Positions 11,901 to 23,400 of a stretch of DNA of 64,000 bases are shown here, piece by piece. The stretch is from Morella rubra (taxonomy: Eukaryota > Streptophyta > Magnoliopsida > Fagales > Myricaceae), in contig CM025849.1 of NCBI GenBank assembly GCA_003952965.2, positions 19,146,843 through 19,210,842 on the forward strand, in the 5' to 3' direction. The notes under the pieces were generated by a model. The model was not told where the DNA came from and made no database searches. It saw only the letters and a list, made by a program, of their open reading frames with translations. The number at the start of each line of letters is the position of its first letter. The first letter of the stretch is position 1. The position numbers and the translations under genes are program-made.

Positions 11901-12698
11901 TTGAAGACTTCCAAGTCCTAGTGGAGCATGAGCCCCACTAGTTTATGAAGGATTTTCCAACCCCCGGCATTATGGACCTCGGTTGGGTGCATGGGAGCTC
12001 CACCTGAACCAACTATTCCCTTTCCTTTTTCCCCCAGCCTCGCCAGCAGAGGACCCACTAAGCATGCCAGTCAACAGCGTCATTGACCTCACCTCAGACA
12101 CAGAGGATGAGGATTAGGGGTTAAGTTTTGCTTTAGCACCCCTCTAGTTAGTTATTTTCCTTTTCTTAAGTCAGCAGTGTTTCAACTGTTTTCGTCCTTG
12201 AAACACGGTGATATAGGCTAGCGAGCTATAGGAAGCTCACATTTTTGTAAACTTTAGGCCTATACTTTTGTAGTCCTCTCGAAGGACCCTCTTTTGTACT
12301 AAACCTTGTTCATTATAAGGAAATGATGTATTTCTTCTTGTTGTCTCAATTTTACTAGTTTATTAAATTTCTCCAATTACATTTTAATCCTTTTAAATAT
12401 TAATAAATTTCCAACCTAAATCATTATTACAATTTTTCCTAATTAACGTGTAATTTATCCCGGCTTCGTATCTTATACGATTTCACCCATTTCGTTCCAA
12501 TTTCTAAACCAACTTACAGCCTTTAATATTTTTAACGACTTTTCTTTTAAATCAAGAACAGTTGTAGAACAAGTCTTCCACTTAATAAATTCAAGGGCAA
12601 TGAGCGATTATAAGAGTTATCGTGCGATAATCCCAAATTATGTGCATGCGATTCCTATACGCGAGCCGAGGGGGTAAGTACTAGCACGGGGTGTGACA
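8949..12698 (+). mobile_element. 3.75-kb Ty3/gypsy-type solo LTR (copy A)
   Basis: The ends are TGTGATGCCCC and GGGGTGTGACA, flanked by the 5-bp duplication CTTAA at 8944-8948 and 12699-12703. A TATA box (ctataaaac at 9441) gives a short U3 and leaves about 3.2 kb of R-U5. A purine-rich leader at 9740-9880 ends at a splice-donor-like agag|gtaagg (about 9898). There is no gag-pol frame inside, so a solo LTR is the simplest reading; a LARD-like element is an alternative. Frames at 9744-10049, 10075-10287 and 11305-11691 show no domain. Copies B, C and D share its right flank. Confidence 0.75.
9441..9449 (+). promoter_or_regulatory. TATA box of the long gypsy-type LTR (copy A)
   Basis: ctataaaac follows ttgggc about 490 bp from the LTR start. 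The downstream stretch is transcribed-leader-like, with a purine-rich tract and a possible splice donor. The homologous box in copy B lies near 21079. Confidence 0.45.
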
Positions 12699-12833
12699 CT
12701 TAAATATTTGAAATTACATGTTAATTAAATTTCAAGGTTTAGTTTGAATCTTGAAAATTTGTAGAAAAAATTTAAAATTCAAATATTATTATTATTATAC
12801 AAAATCGACCCCGACAAATACTAATTTCTAGCT

Positions 12834-13003
12834 CAATATCGGTGTTATCTCCCTATCTCTTACTCTTATTTATTGGTTTTATATTTGCTATTGTACTGTG
12901 CTAAACTATCCTTGAATATTTATCTTGTTCTATTCTTGAAAACACTTTAATTTTTATAAGAACTCAATTCACCCCCCTTTGGGTTATCAACTGGACTTAC
13001 ATA
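12834..13003 (+). mobile_element. copia (SIRE-like) LTR, 3' part (copy A)
   Basis: The LTR interrupted at 8756 resumes with ggtgttatctccctatctct and runs to 'ctcaattcacccccctttgg..ggacttaca', the usual end of SIRE-type LTRs. Splicing out 8757-12833 restores a continuous LTR layout. Confidence 0.5.
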
Positions 13004-13424
13004 ATAATTGGACTAAAGCAAAATTAGTCGAATATGGAAGTCCAGAAGGACCAACATTCCAAAGTGGGCCTGCCCAATTGAGCCCGAAATTCAATATGGA
13101 TTAGCCCAATTGGGCCCAACCCCAAAGAACCAATTTTTAGTCTCACATTGCTGAGAAATGAGAACTTTCTCCAATGAAACTCTTAGAGGTGAAGATTTTA
13201 CTCATCCTAGAAAAAGCAATGTTTTTCAAGTGTTGGTTTTAAGCATTATTCGAACAGACTTTAGAAAGGCAACTAGCTTTGGTCCAAAATTTTCTGTAGA
13301 GCCCACTCCGATATTCTGGTCAGGAGATCATGGAGAAGATCTTCGAGATGTAGAAGTAAAAGGTTTTAGCTTTTCTCAAATATGTTTTCTTTTATTAGAA
13401 ATATGTTTTTGATATTTTTAGTTT
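13004..13424 (+). other. repeat-derived block with conserved 84-aa frame (copy A)
   Basis: The block has gggcc-rich words (gcccaattgggcccaacccc) and the phrase gagaactttctccaatg, seen in plant LTRs. The frame at 13158-13412 (MRTFSNETLRGEDF..SGDHGEDLRDVE) also exists in copy B and, on the minus strand with substitutions, at 48926-49129 in copy C. The conservation reflects shared descent; no domain is recognised. The last nine bases, 13416-13424, are the TTTTAGTTT target duplication of the MULE that follows. Confidence 0.4.
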
Positions 13425-15071
13425 GGGAAATTATATTTTAAAAAACTCACTCAATTTAAAATATATATATATATATATTTAGTTGCTAAGATTTTGTTGT
13501 TAGTAAAATAGGTCACCAAACTTAACTCCGTTATACTCATTTATCAGAAAACTTGTCACGTTGACTAAACCACAGTTCCCACCCAATTAGAATATGCCAC
13601 GTTTTTTAAAAAATAAAATAAATAAAATCATAATTTAATACTCAAATTAAAATTTAAAAAAAAAGAAAAGAAAAAGAGAGAGAGAGAGAGAGACGGATTG
13701 GGGGAGTTTCCTGCCCCGACGCATGGCCTGGGGTGGAGGGGGATTCCTTCCCCGTCCAGCTGAGCAACTCTCAGGGGTGGTAGCAAAATAACTTCCTCGC
13801 CCCTTCACAGTCATCTTCACATAACCATTTTGAAGGAATTCTCACTATTATAGGGTTCTGGTTGATTTACCATAGAATTTGATGCGGAGAGCAAAATTGC
13901 TTTTATATTCTTCAAACGTCTTTGATGGGTTAGACATTTTTGGGCCCACTCGGTCAAGTCTAGCCCAAACAAAAAGCAGTCGTGCACAATGAATAGAGAA
14001 GCCTGATGCCTATCTTGGATCTAAGGGCCGAAGTGCAGAATAGTCTAAATGACGATGATGTAAGCCTTCCAGACCTCTTCTGTAGTGCCAATCTTCACCA
14101 ACTCCGAACAGGGAGCCTCTTCTGTACAAGATGCGCCTCATATGGCAAGTCCAATCAACAGTGTAAGGATATTTGAACAGGAGCCAAGAAGTTCCCTTGG
14201 ATGAGTGCAAAGAAGTGCTAGGCCCAGTAGTCACTTCCCCCGTCCGCTTTGGCACACAGCGCCACTTCACTCGCATTTAAGGCAGTCGAAAATAAAATCA
14301 GGAAGTGGTCGGAAGTGACACGAGATCTCCTTTCCCTCATCATGATTGACAAGATGACCAAAGTTTAAAAAACCCCTCCCCTGTGATTCAAAGGGACATG
14401 GTGGGTTCCTTTAATATATATATTTCGCTTTGAATGCTATTCTCAGGGAAAGACCAAAAACAAAAAGATATGAACCTGGCTTAATCACTAAAGGCTGATT
14501 CCACGAAGAAGTTACCTTCTCATCTTTTTCTTTGCAGGCTCCATTCTTAAGGAAGGATTCCTGCCGCTCGTCTCTAGCCCGTGAGGCCGAATTTTTCTTG
14601 TCTCATCATTTTAATTAATTGTTTTTCTGGATGGATGACATTATCGTGGATGAATTTTCTATTTGGCTTTGTTTTTTACCTTTAAATTCAATGAAATAAT
14701 CTCTGTGTTACTGATGCTATAAATTTGCTTTACCCACAACACTATCCAGATTATTCTGAAGTTCTTGTTTGATAAAGTAAAGTGTAATTGGTTACGTTCT
14801 CTCTGTATTCACGGCTCAGGTGGAGGGGGAGGAATCCCTACCTCTACCGTGCTTGGGTTAGGGTGGAGAACTCCCTTCAATCTTTTTGTTTTTTTATTTT
14901 TAAATTTTTTAGAATTTTTAATTTTAATTTTTTTTTATTTATTTCAGATTTTAATTTTTTAATTTTCTTAAATGTTTACAATTGTTTAAATTTTTTATTT
15001 ATATTTAATGAAACATGTTCCGTTACAATTGGGTGGGATAAAATTTCTATTAAATGAGTCTAACAAAGTTT
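13425..15071 (+). mobile_element. MULE, right end cut off by the duplication (copy A)
   Basis: The left end GGGAAATTATATTTT is preceded by TTTTAGTTT. The long left terminal repeat (13425-13800) includes (AT)n at 13461, (AG)n at 13675 and gtggagggggattcc. The right terminal repeat starts near 14780 (ctcaggtggagggggagg in inverse orientation) but is truncated at 15071, where copy B begins. The complete form is at 25019-26756. Confidence 0.75.
14010..14276 (-). CDS. 88-aa ORF of unknown function inside the MULE (copy A)
   Basis: The internal region between the MULE arms carries this minus-strand frame, rich in Arg, Trp and His, with no known domain. In copy C the homologous bases (47960-48245) are open in another frame, which encodes PRSELVKIGITDEVWKACVIII and looks more protein-like, so the 88-aa frame may not be the coding one. 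The internal sequence could be captured host DNA. Treat as hypothetical. Confidence 0.15.
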   Translation of the reverse strand: MRVKWRCVPKRTGEVTTGPSTSLHSSKGTSWLLFKYPYTVDWTCHMRRILYRRGSLFGVGEDWHYRRGLEGLHHRHLDYSALRPLDPR

Positions 15072-15170
15072 GCGGATGTTTTGTATTTTTTAACGAATAG
15101 ATTCATAGTTGTTCTTATCTAGCACATGTTTGTAACTGAATTGATTAAATACCTGTATTTCTCATTTCAG

Positions 15171-15363
15171 GCTGGAAGGATCCTACGGGACCTCTTTACT
15201 CTTTGTCCTGATGCAAAGGCAGCAACTGAAGTTGTTGCGGTGGAGATAGAAAAGATTATACAACCTCTAGGTCTACAAAGTAAGAGGGCAGTGATGATAC
15301 AACGCTTCTCTCGGGAGTACATGAGGAAAGCTGGACCCACGTGACTCAGCTGCATGGTGTTGG
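15171..15363 (+). pseudogene. MBD4L: MBD4-like DNA glycosylase, HhH exon (copy B)
   Basis: The translated exon is identical to copy A (GRILRDLFTLCPDAKAA, EKIIQPLGLQSKRA, MIQRFSREYM). It has the same acceptor (ctcatttcag at 15161-15170) and the same one-base frameshift near 15329 just before WTHVTQLHGVG. As in copy A the exon carrying the catalytic Asp is missing and a copia-type LTR follows at once. No matching 5' exons precede it; the nearest lie downstream at 27.8-29.25 kb. Confidence 0.85.
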
Positions 15364-16650
15364 TGTAAGAATAATGCCCTAAAAATTATTTGTTTAAATG
15401 ATAGTTATTTAGATGTCACATGTTTATACTTATTGGGGTAATATGATGTGACATAAGATGTTTACAGAGATATTGTTAAGTGACATTATAAAAAAGTCAT
15501 GCCAATGATTAATGAATCAAAGGCAGAAAGTATGACTTTTCGGTTCGTTGTTCACTTGATGTTTTGTTCTAGACCAAGGTACATATTAATGTACATAGGT
15601 CTACATTTGTTGTGTCTCTAATTAATAGGATGATAGACTTCGTCATTGAGGTTGTGACCTTAAGCAAACGAGTGGTATAATGTAAGAGTACATGCACTAA
15701 CGATAAATATGAATACCTTTGAAAGTGATCGCTGATATTGAGAAGGTATTCAACACAATTGGTATATTGTATCCTTAGACCTGAGAGGTTTATATGGATC
15801 TATTTGTTGTGTACTTGTACTTTGACCGAGTCATTTGGTGATAATCTTTCTAAGTTAATATTCCAAATAACGTTGGGTCTTGTATATAATAAGTGGGTTG
15901 TATAAATGCTCAATAAAGAATCTACCAGTCCTTGATGAAGTAGTATTCAAGATATCTGTATAGGGTTGGACTAGAAAAAGAATCCATTGGCCAATGGTAT
16001 TTTGTGAAAAATTTTTCAAATTAATATATATATTATATATTTATTTGTGAAATTGTTTTGGAAACAATTAATAGTCCAACGAGTTACAGATTGTGAATTG
16101 AGAATTATATGAGTTAGGTACTTAATCGGTGATATAATTCCTATCTTATTAACTCATGTGGAATACAGCGCGGTGGAAGGTTAAATAAACGATAATTGTT
16201 AACAAAAGGGATTTCACAAATCAATCTCAAAGTCTAAGGGGTGAATTGTAATATGTTGATGGACATGATTACATTAGTAGAAGCCTAAAATTTGGAATTA
16301 AAAGAATATAAAGGAGTTAATGGAAAAAGAGTTTTTTCATGTGATCCTACGGCCGAGATCTGAGATCCCTAACGATCCCACATACTATTACAACTAAGGT
16401 TTTCATATATAAGATAGCTATGAGATAGTCTACCCTAATTGACTAATTATTAGCTTGAGAGTTGGCCATCAGAACTAAGAAACCCTACACAGTTGTGAGC
16501 ATGAGAGGAAGGAGGCAGAACACTTGGGTTGCTATTGTGAAATTCTCAAGATTGTGATATCGACAAGAACGTGAAATTATTAAAGAATTAGAGACAAAGA
16601 AAGAGAAGACCGATATGATAGTCGATGAGCTTTATGGATAAAACTAGGTA
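15364..16650 (+). mobile_element. copia-type solo LTR, probable (copy B)
   Basis: Same block as 3706-5000, starting TGTAAGAATAATGCCCT directly after the HGVG codons. Copy B has short deletions relative to A near 15590, 15690 and 15890. The right end is uncertain. Confidence 0.45.
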
Positions 16651-17228
16651 CCATGAGTTGCCGGTTCTATTTTGCAAACCTCGTGTGCAGAAATCATCTT
16701 TATATCCCTTCCTATTCCATTTTAACTTTTATGAATTTTGGAGGAACCGCATATGCTTACACAAACACAATGTTATTTTCATGTAGGGTTGTGCTTCGTA
16801 TTACGTCAAAATTAACCGTGATTACATATGCAGGACATTTTGAGCTGTCTGATTGTAGAAGTAACGAAGAAACTAGTTCCAATGAAATTGATTATTAGAT
16901 ATGTTTCTCAAATCAGCTTATCAAGAATATTTGACATGAGACAGCTGGCTTTTGACTCTATCTCATACGTGTTCCTCCATCAATCCCCTGTTTTGTGCCA
17001 AAGATTTTCCTGATTTTTTTGTTTTTGGTGATCAATTTTGTGGTCAAGTGGTGGATGCAGAACTTTAGCATGATCTCTTTTATTTTTGCTTTTGCGAGTT
17101 GAGAAAAGCGTGCATGGTTTTTCCATTTGAAAGCAAATGGGCTTTCTCATCCATCTCCACTCTAGCCTGACGTATTGAACTGATGAGCTTCATCTTAGGA
17201 AAGTTGTTGGCGCCCATCATATCTTGCG

Positions 17229-17639
17229 ATGGGGCTCTGTAGAGACCATGAAGGATCTATCCTCCTGGTGAGGACATCCACTATCTCTGCTGTCCAACTC
17301 TTTTGGGATGAAATTAAGGCTGCCCTTATGGCTTGCCGTATGGCGGAAGATGCACAATGGCTGTCAGTTTATTTTGAAGGGGACGCTTTGAATGCTTGCT
17401 CAGCAATCATTCAAAATGGAAAGGATGTAGAGGGCTATCTTGTTGCAGATTGTAAGGTTTGCCATGATATTCTGTCTTTGCACCCAAACTGGAATTTGAC
17501 TTGGGTTCCCAGAAAACGGAATTGCCTTGCTCACAAGATTGCTAAGTGGGCGGTGCAGACTCGAAGATCGGGGAGCATAGCTGCAGCTGACATTCCTCCT
17601 TTTATTTTAAACTGTGATTGGCTCTATAAGCCACCTTGA
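17229..17639 (+). pseudogene. RNase H-like (RVT_3) domain ORF, N-truncated (copy B)
   Basis: 136 codons, differing from copy A by one residue (VEGYLV instead of VEGFLV). It has the same DEIKAAL and EGDAL active-site words and lacks the N-terminal DGA strand. The frame has stayed open in both copies, but the duplication is recent enough that this says little about selection. Confidence 0.65.
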
Positions 17640-18566
17640 GTTGTATTTTTGACCTGAATGGTTACCCTTTTCTTGGAAAAAAAAAAAGTACACCTATTCC
17701 AACTTTGAAAAAGCTTCCTCCTTTCCTTGTAGCTTGTTTGTTTTGGTCTCTTTTTCTATAGGAGACGAAAGGTCTCCTTTTGTCATAGGTGGTGGCTGCT
17801 GGCTTCTAAAGGTGATTTGTCCCCCATGTCCCCTATCTTTTGGAGAAAACAGAAAGGAAAGAAAAGGAACTAGGCTGGACTTTCATGGTTGCAGAAAAAA
17901 GCTTCAGCGATGCTAGGAGTTGTCGTGAACAATTCGACAGTGCTAAGGCCCTTCATCATGGTTTTAGAGTTTTACCTCATGCAAATTCTTCTACGCTTGC
18001 CATAAACTTTTTTGTGTTTGTCATTGTAAATAGCTGGATTTAGCTACTCGCTGAGTAGTAGTCTAATTCATGATCTCTAACAAGGTGGAAAGGCAACAGA
18101 TCCCTGCTGGCTGCAAGAATGAATCATTAGAAGCTGGGGTTCAGACCAACCTTTAACGCCTGAATCCCTCATTGAAGCTCATGCGTTATTTCTACTTAAA
18201 CTGCTAACAAGGATCTGGCACTCTTTAGATGCATTTGCAATGTTGTAATTTTTATTTTGGTCATAGGAGCTTGATTAGGAAAGTGATTTTTTTTAGGGCA
18301 TGAAATGACAATTTTATCCCCATAATCAATTTCCGTTAAATTGACATAAAATCTTAACGAATGGTGCAAAGTGTCTGAAATCAAAAATTGATAGGTGCAA
18401 TGTAACAAAAATAATATTTGGGACGCCAAGTGTCAAGACTCCAAAGTTTTTTCTCCCTCTCACTATTCTGATTGACATTACTGAGGCATTATATTTCAAC
18501 CTGTGCAGAAAGCTGATGAATTTGGCTAACAATCAGCTAATGGACCAAACCCCAAGCAATTACTAG
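17640..18566. other. no gene recognised (copy B)
   Basis: Counterpart of 5992-6917. It holds the A11 run at 17679-17689 and the MITE-like block near 18295-18430. The overlapping short frames carry no domain. Confidence 0.4.
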
Positions 18567-18734
18567 GATCCCTCTGGGACATGGGATGATCTTTTCTATC
18601 AAACTGGAGCAGTAGTGGCCAAGGTGAGAGATGACAAACAGCGAGAGAGAGAACAAGAAGAAGAAAAACGACATGAAACACAGTATCTGAAACAGATCAG
18701 TTACAAAGAGGATGGACCTGATCATTTTAGAGGG
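18567..18734 (+). pseudogene. exon-like open frame of unknown gene (copy B)
   Basis: Same 56-codon charged segment with splice donor gtaagg as in copy A. A nearby synonymous or silent change (caacga to cagcga near 18640) leaves the peptide intact. Family unknown. Confidence 0.3.
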
Positions 18735-19640
18735 TAAGGATCGTTGAACAAACTGAAAAATTGTACCATGAGATTCCGGGATCTATATGGCCTTTTTCCG
18801 CTGACCAATAACCTCTAACGCTAGTCACTACTCCCCACAAGGGCCAGGAAGTAAGTAAGCTATGCGTCCAGTGCACAGAGTTGCCTTCGTTCTCAAACTT
18901 ACTCGTGGCAACCTTCTAGCCGCCTAACGACTTGTAACGCTAGTCACTACTCCCACAACAATGTAGGAAGTATATTTACTTAATTTTAACGTTAATCAGG
19001 ATTCAATTGATATCTTCTAAGTTTACGTGTTTCTTTTATCTATATTTAATTCAATTTCATCCTTTTTCTTAAATATTTAAAAAAAAATTCAATGTTAATC
19101 AGAAGCTTAATATGTTGACAAATCATTTAAAAATCCTTGCAAAAAATAGTTATATAATATAAAATAGTATTGTATTTTATAAACAAAGAGAAGATGACTA
19201 CATATAAATTCAAATATATACATGGATGGAATTAAAAAAAAATAGAAAGCTTAGAGAAAAATAAGTGACACCAATAAGTGTATTTAACTAAATATTAAGT
19301 AAAAAAAAAAAAAAAAGTACCTAAATCTAAATAGAAATGAAAAAAAAATAACACGTAAAATCAAAGAAAAATATAAATAAACTAATAAACATAAAGAATT
19401 AAAAATGAAACGTGTATGGCGAATTGCCTTAACAAGAACCTAATAAAGGCAATACACCATCAAATAAAAATTCGACCGTAAAATACAATATAATTAAAAA
19501 GTAAGGGAACTTAAATAAATAAATAAAACAAAAAAAAAACTTTCCATATTCTATAACATCGTTGCATAAGCTAAAATGTCCATATTGTTTATTGTAGGTG
19601 TTTAAAGATGGTTTGAAGTGGAAATGACATTTTCAAGTTG
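18735..19640. other. AT-rich stretch without gene (copy B)
   Basis: Counterpart of 7086-7992: the two taacgctagtcactactcc phrases (about 18817, 18926) followed by about 600 bp of AT-rich sequence with A runs. No gene seen. Confidence 0.5.
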
Positions 19641-20400
19641 TTGAAAAATCTCTCCAGCATTGATGGTGTCGACACATGTCACTGACACCCGAGAGCTGTT
19701 GCGATGGTATTGACACATAGATAGATAGATGTTGACACATGCCGTTGACACCCCAGAGTAGTTTTGATGGTGTTGACACAAGTCGACACATACTACGATT
19801 TTGTAGATTTTTCTAGAACATTGTCGGCTCATCTTTTTTGTTTTAAAAGGTCTAGAGCACCTCTCCAACGATGCAATAAAACATCTTGGGACCACAAGTG
19901 AGAACTATAAATAGAACAAGATAGAGAGAGAAAAGAGAAGAACTTGCATCATCATTTTATGAACTAACCCCCAAAGAGAGAGAAAGAGCTTGAAAAAGAA
20001 AAAAAAAAAGAACCCAGATCCCAAGAAAACTATTGTTGCCACCTGCAAAGACAAAAGCTTTCATTCTCTAACATTGTCTTCTTACTCATTATTGCGCTTT
20101 GAAATTGCATATCTAGCTTAAAAAGTCATTCTTTTTTACTTCTTTCATCTATCAATTATAAAACACTTGAATGTGGGAATACACTTGGTCCTACCTGTGA
20201 AAATAGAAAAAATCTCACTTTGGGTTGTTGAGATTTATTGTGAGAGTTGAAGCGTGACCTCAGAAAACACTTGTAACGCTACTTAGCACCCGAAAGCTAA
20301 AGTGTCATTACTATTGGTTAATAGCGGAGAAAGCCCAAAGAAGGAAATAGCCTTAGGGTGGACGTAGACAAGTCTTAGTCGAACCACTTAAAAATACCAA
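19641..20400 (+). mobile_element. copia (SIRE-like) LTR, 5' part (copy B)
   Basis: Same tgtcgacaca word cluster, TATA box at 19905-19914 and 'ggtggacgtagacaagtc' line as in copy A. It resumes near 24425 and ends near 24595 with 'caattcacccccctttgg'. Confidence 0.5.
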
Positions 20401-23400
20401 CAGTGGCGGAGCAAAGGGACCATAGCCCCCCAAAATTTTTGAAAACCCCCTGGTTTTTAGTTTTCTTTACACGGATTTTAACAAAAATTAAGATTTGCCC
20501 CCCCCCCCCCCCCCAAACAAATTTTAAAAATTCTCTTTAGTCTTTATTTATATACTTTTTGCAAAAAATAATATTTAGGTCCCTTAATGTGATGCCCCTC
20601 ACCTTTTGTGGTGTTTTTATGGTACTTGCTTTAAATATTTTAAGGAAATATGCACATTGATATTAGTCTTGATTTCCTTAGTTATTAAATTCACTATTAT
20701 TAGCACTTTGAGTTACATAATTTTTTCATTAAATTCCTTATGTGATTTCTTCCCTTAATTTTAAATTATTGCATTATTTCATTTAATTTCATGTGTCTAA
20801 ATCATTTAATTCATCTGAGTTTTGTTTACTTAAATTTTTATATTTAATTAGATAAATTTTTACTTGGGTCGAAATTCATCTTTCTTGATTAACATTTTAT
20901 TTTCGGTTCTTGTTTTAATCATTATTCCTTGCTTATATTAATTTAATGTTGTTTATTCTATTTGAATTTATTATTTCATGTAATTGATTTTATTTGCACC
21001 TAATAATTATTTTAAAAGGGCTTATTTAATCTCATTTAGATTGTATTGGGCTTAAGGTGGTTAATTTTGGACTTGGGCCTATAAAACAAGTGTGGGCCGG
21101 AGCCCATTAGTGAGAGAGGAGCCCAAGAGTCACCAAGCCCCTCTTAACTACCCCAATGGCCTGCCATAATAGTGAAGATTTCCAAATCCCACCTTTTTGA
21201 CACATGGCCATAACTCCATTTTCTAGACTTTATTGCTCAATGTCATTAATGCCTTGTAGAGCATGTTTGTCTCCCTAATCATTAAACCTCATACATATTT
21301 AGCATACCCCTAGGAGAAGTAGTTGAATGAGACAAAAGATGAGATTTAATAAAAAAGCCAAGTGACTGAAGCAAGGGAAGAGAAGAGAAAAGAGAAAGAA
21401 GAAAGGAGAGAGAAAAGAGGAGGAGGTCCGGCCAAGAAAGGAAAGAAAGAGAAAGGGAAAAAAGAAGAATAAAAGGAGGGGAAAAAGTTACGAAACGTTT
21501 AGAGGTAAGGAGTTTAGTTTTACATGTCGGTTGTGTGGGAAAAATGAGATCATGACCGTGTATGTCCATTCAGAGGTGTTGCTGTCATTTTTTTTTTTTT
21601 ACAAAAAGAAAACGCCACTACCCTTAGAGTTTCCATGGATTCTTGAGGTTTGATGGTTGCATGTATAAAATGATTTAGGTGGATGATTTCTTTTTGCAAA
21701 AATGTTACATTATATGTGAAAGTTGTTGCATGTGGTAGATGTGTGTAACTTGATGTTGCAAGAACTGATTTTTGTGACAGAGGGCCACGGTCAATGGCTC
21801 AAAGAGCTCAAATTTGAGAGCCAAGAAGGCCACGGGTTGGCCATAGAGAGGAGGGAAGATGCACGCATGAAGTTCTTTCAACTTAATTGAGAAATATTGC
21901 ATTTTTTTAGTTTAATTCCTCAAAGATTTGTGCATCTGTGTGTTTTGACGATGGATAAAAAGAAAACATGGCTATGAGATGGAAAACAGGCAAAGCAGGG
22001 CCTTGAATGAGAGCTTATGAGCTCAAAGGTTGATATTTGATGCTTATCAATAGCAAAAACATACAAAGGGTGTTTATGCATGAATTGTAAAAGTTGTATG
22101 TTTGCTTCCATTTCGTTACTTTTATGCTATCTGATCGTCCCATATGTGCTCTGAGATCTTGTATATACGTGCAAAGATGTTAATTTATAGGTTTATATTG
22201 ATTAAATACAAAGAACACAACATGCAACTAAATTTAGTGATGCTTAACATGAAAATAATGCACTGTCCAAAACGTCCCCATAAAATCCTTTGATTTTTTG
22301 AGTGAAAATTGGTAGATGTGTAGTGTAGGGTCACAGTAGATCTCAGTAAAAATTTCAGCTAAATCAGAGGTCAGGAAAGGTTGAAAATGCCCCTAGAGGT
22401 CTCTAAGGGCAGTTTTGGTATTTCACACAAAACATTAGGGTAAAAAGGTCCAAACTGGAAAAATAATTTATGGCTGTGTATAGAATGAAAAATAGATGGG
22501 GAATCTCAAATTTAAATCCAAACTGAGTAGAATAGGGCTCAAATCACAACGCCCATTTGGTGGTCTAAATGAACTTTAGGCCCGTTAACCCTAAACAAGC
22601 CCAGGATACTTTGAAACTTTAGGGATAGGCTCAGTAGTGTCTAAGAGGCCCAAGAGACCGTCATTTGAAGATTTATGGCAGATTTAATATTTAATTATAA
22701 ATTTCATAAATTCTTTAATTAGTATTATAAAAGGATAAAATTTATTAATTCTTTATTTAAGAAAAAAGGTCCATTAATTTGAAACCATATGACACTGAAA
22801 CTAATTGAGTATTTTAAATTTATTTTGTGGATTTAATTTCTGAAATTTTCATTTTTAATTATTAATGCATTGAAATTATAAGTATTTTTGTTGTTTATGT
22901 TTTCAAGTCATATCATGGGATGTTTGGATGTGTACTTTGCACATGAATGGTATTTGTGCATTAATTGTATTCACATCATAAAAGGAAAAATAAATGTGAG
23001 GAACCCCCAAGCCTGCGAGGTGATTCTCGAAGAAAGAGTGATGATACCAGGCACATGAGAAGAGTGCAACCCCCACTATAAGGAATGGGTGGGCTCTACG
23101 ACTTGTTTTTAAAGGTCATGGTGTGGGTGGCAAGGGACAGTCCCACGAGGAGAGGAGGGATGCACAACCCAACTCTAGGTGCAAACAGTGCAGACATCGA
23201 GAATATCTCAGGGAACCATATGATGAGTGAATGCATTTCAATTGCATTGCATGCATTCTCTTTACCGTTTCCATAACTTGAAATCATTGCACTTGATACT
23301 ATATATTCCAAAGCATGAATTATACTTGTATGAGTAGGCCCCCTTCCCGACCTTGTGAGTCAGTAGGACTCACCCCTTTTTATTTCTATGTGTGCTTGCT

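Larger units (their letters stand above)
8757..12833 (+). mobile_element. hAT-like non-autonomous element, split by a gypsy LTR (copy A)
   Basis: The left end reads CAGTGGCGGAGC at 8757, the same terminal word as in the two clear hAT-type elements of this window (31955 and 50614). The right end, about 12806-12833, read inward as gagctagaaattag, matches the subterminal part of those elements weakly. A C17 run lies at 8855-8871. The gypsy LTR at 8949-12698 is inserted inside. No clean 8-bp target duplication could be confirmed, so limits are approximate. Confidence 0.4.
3414..15071 (+). repeat. tandem segmental duplication, copy A (11.66 kb)
   Basis: The segment beginning tgcggatgttttgtattttt at 3414 begins again at 15072 and is followed by the same series of features at a near-constant offset of about 11.65 kb. 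Differences seen by eye are scattered single bases and short indels, many in homopolymers. The junction A/B joins ..gtctaacaaagtt to tgcggatg with two or three shared T. The internal features are listed separately for both copies. Confidence 0.95.
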
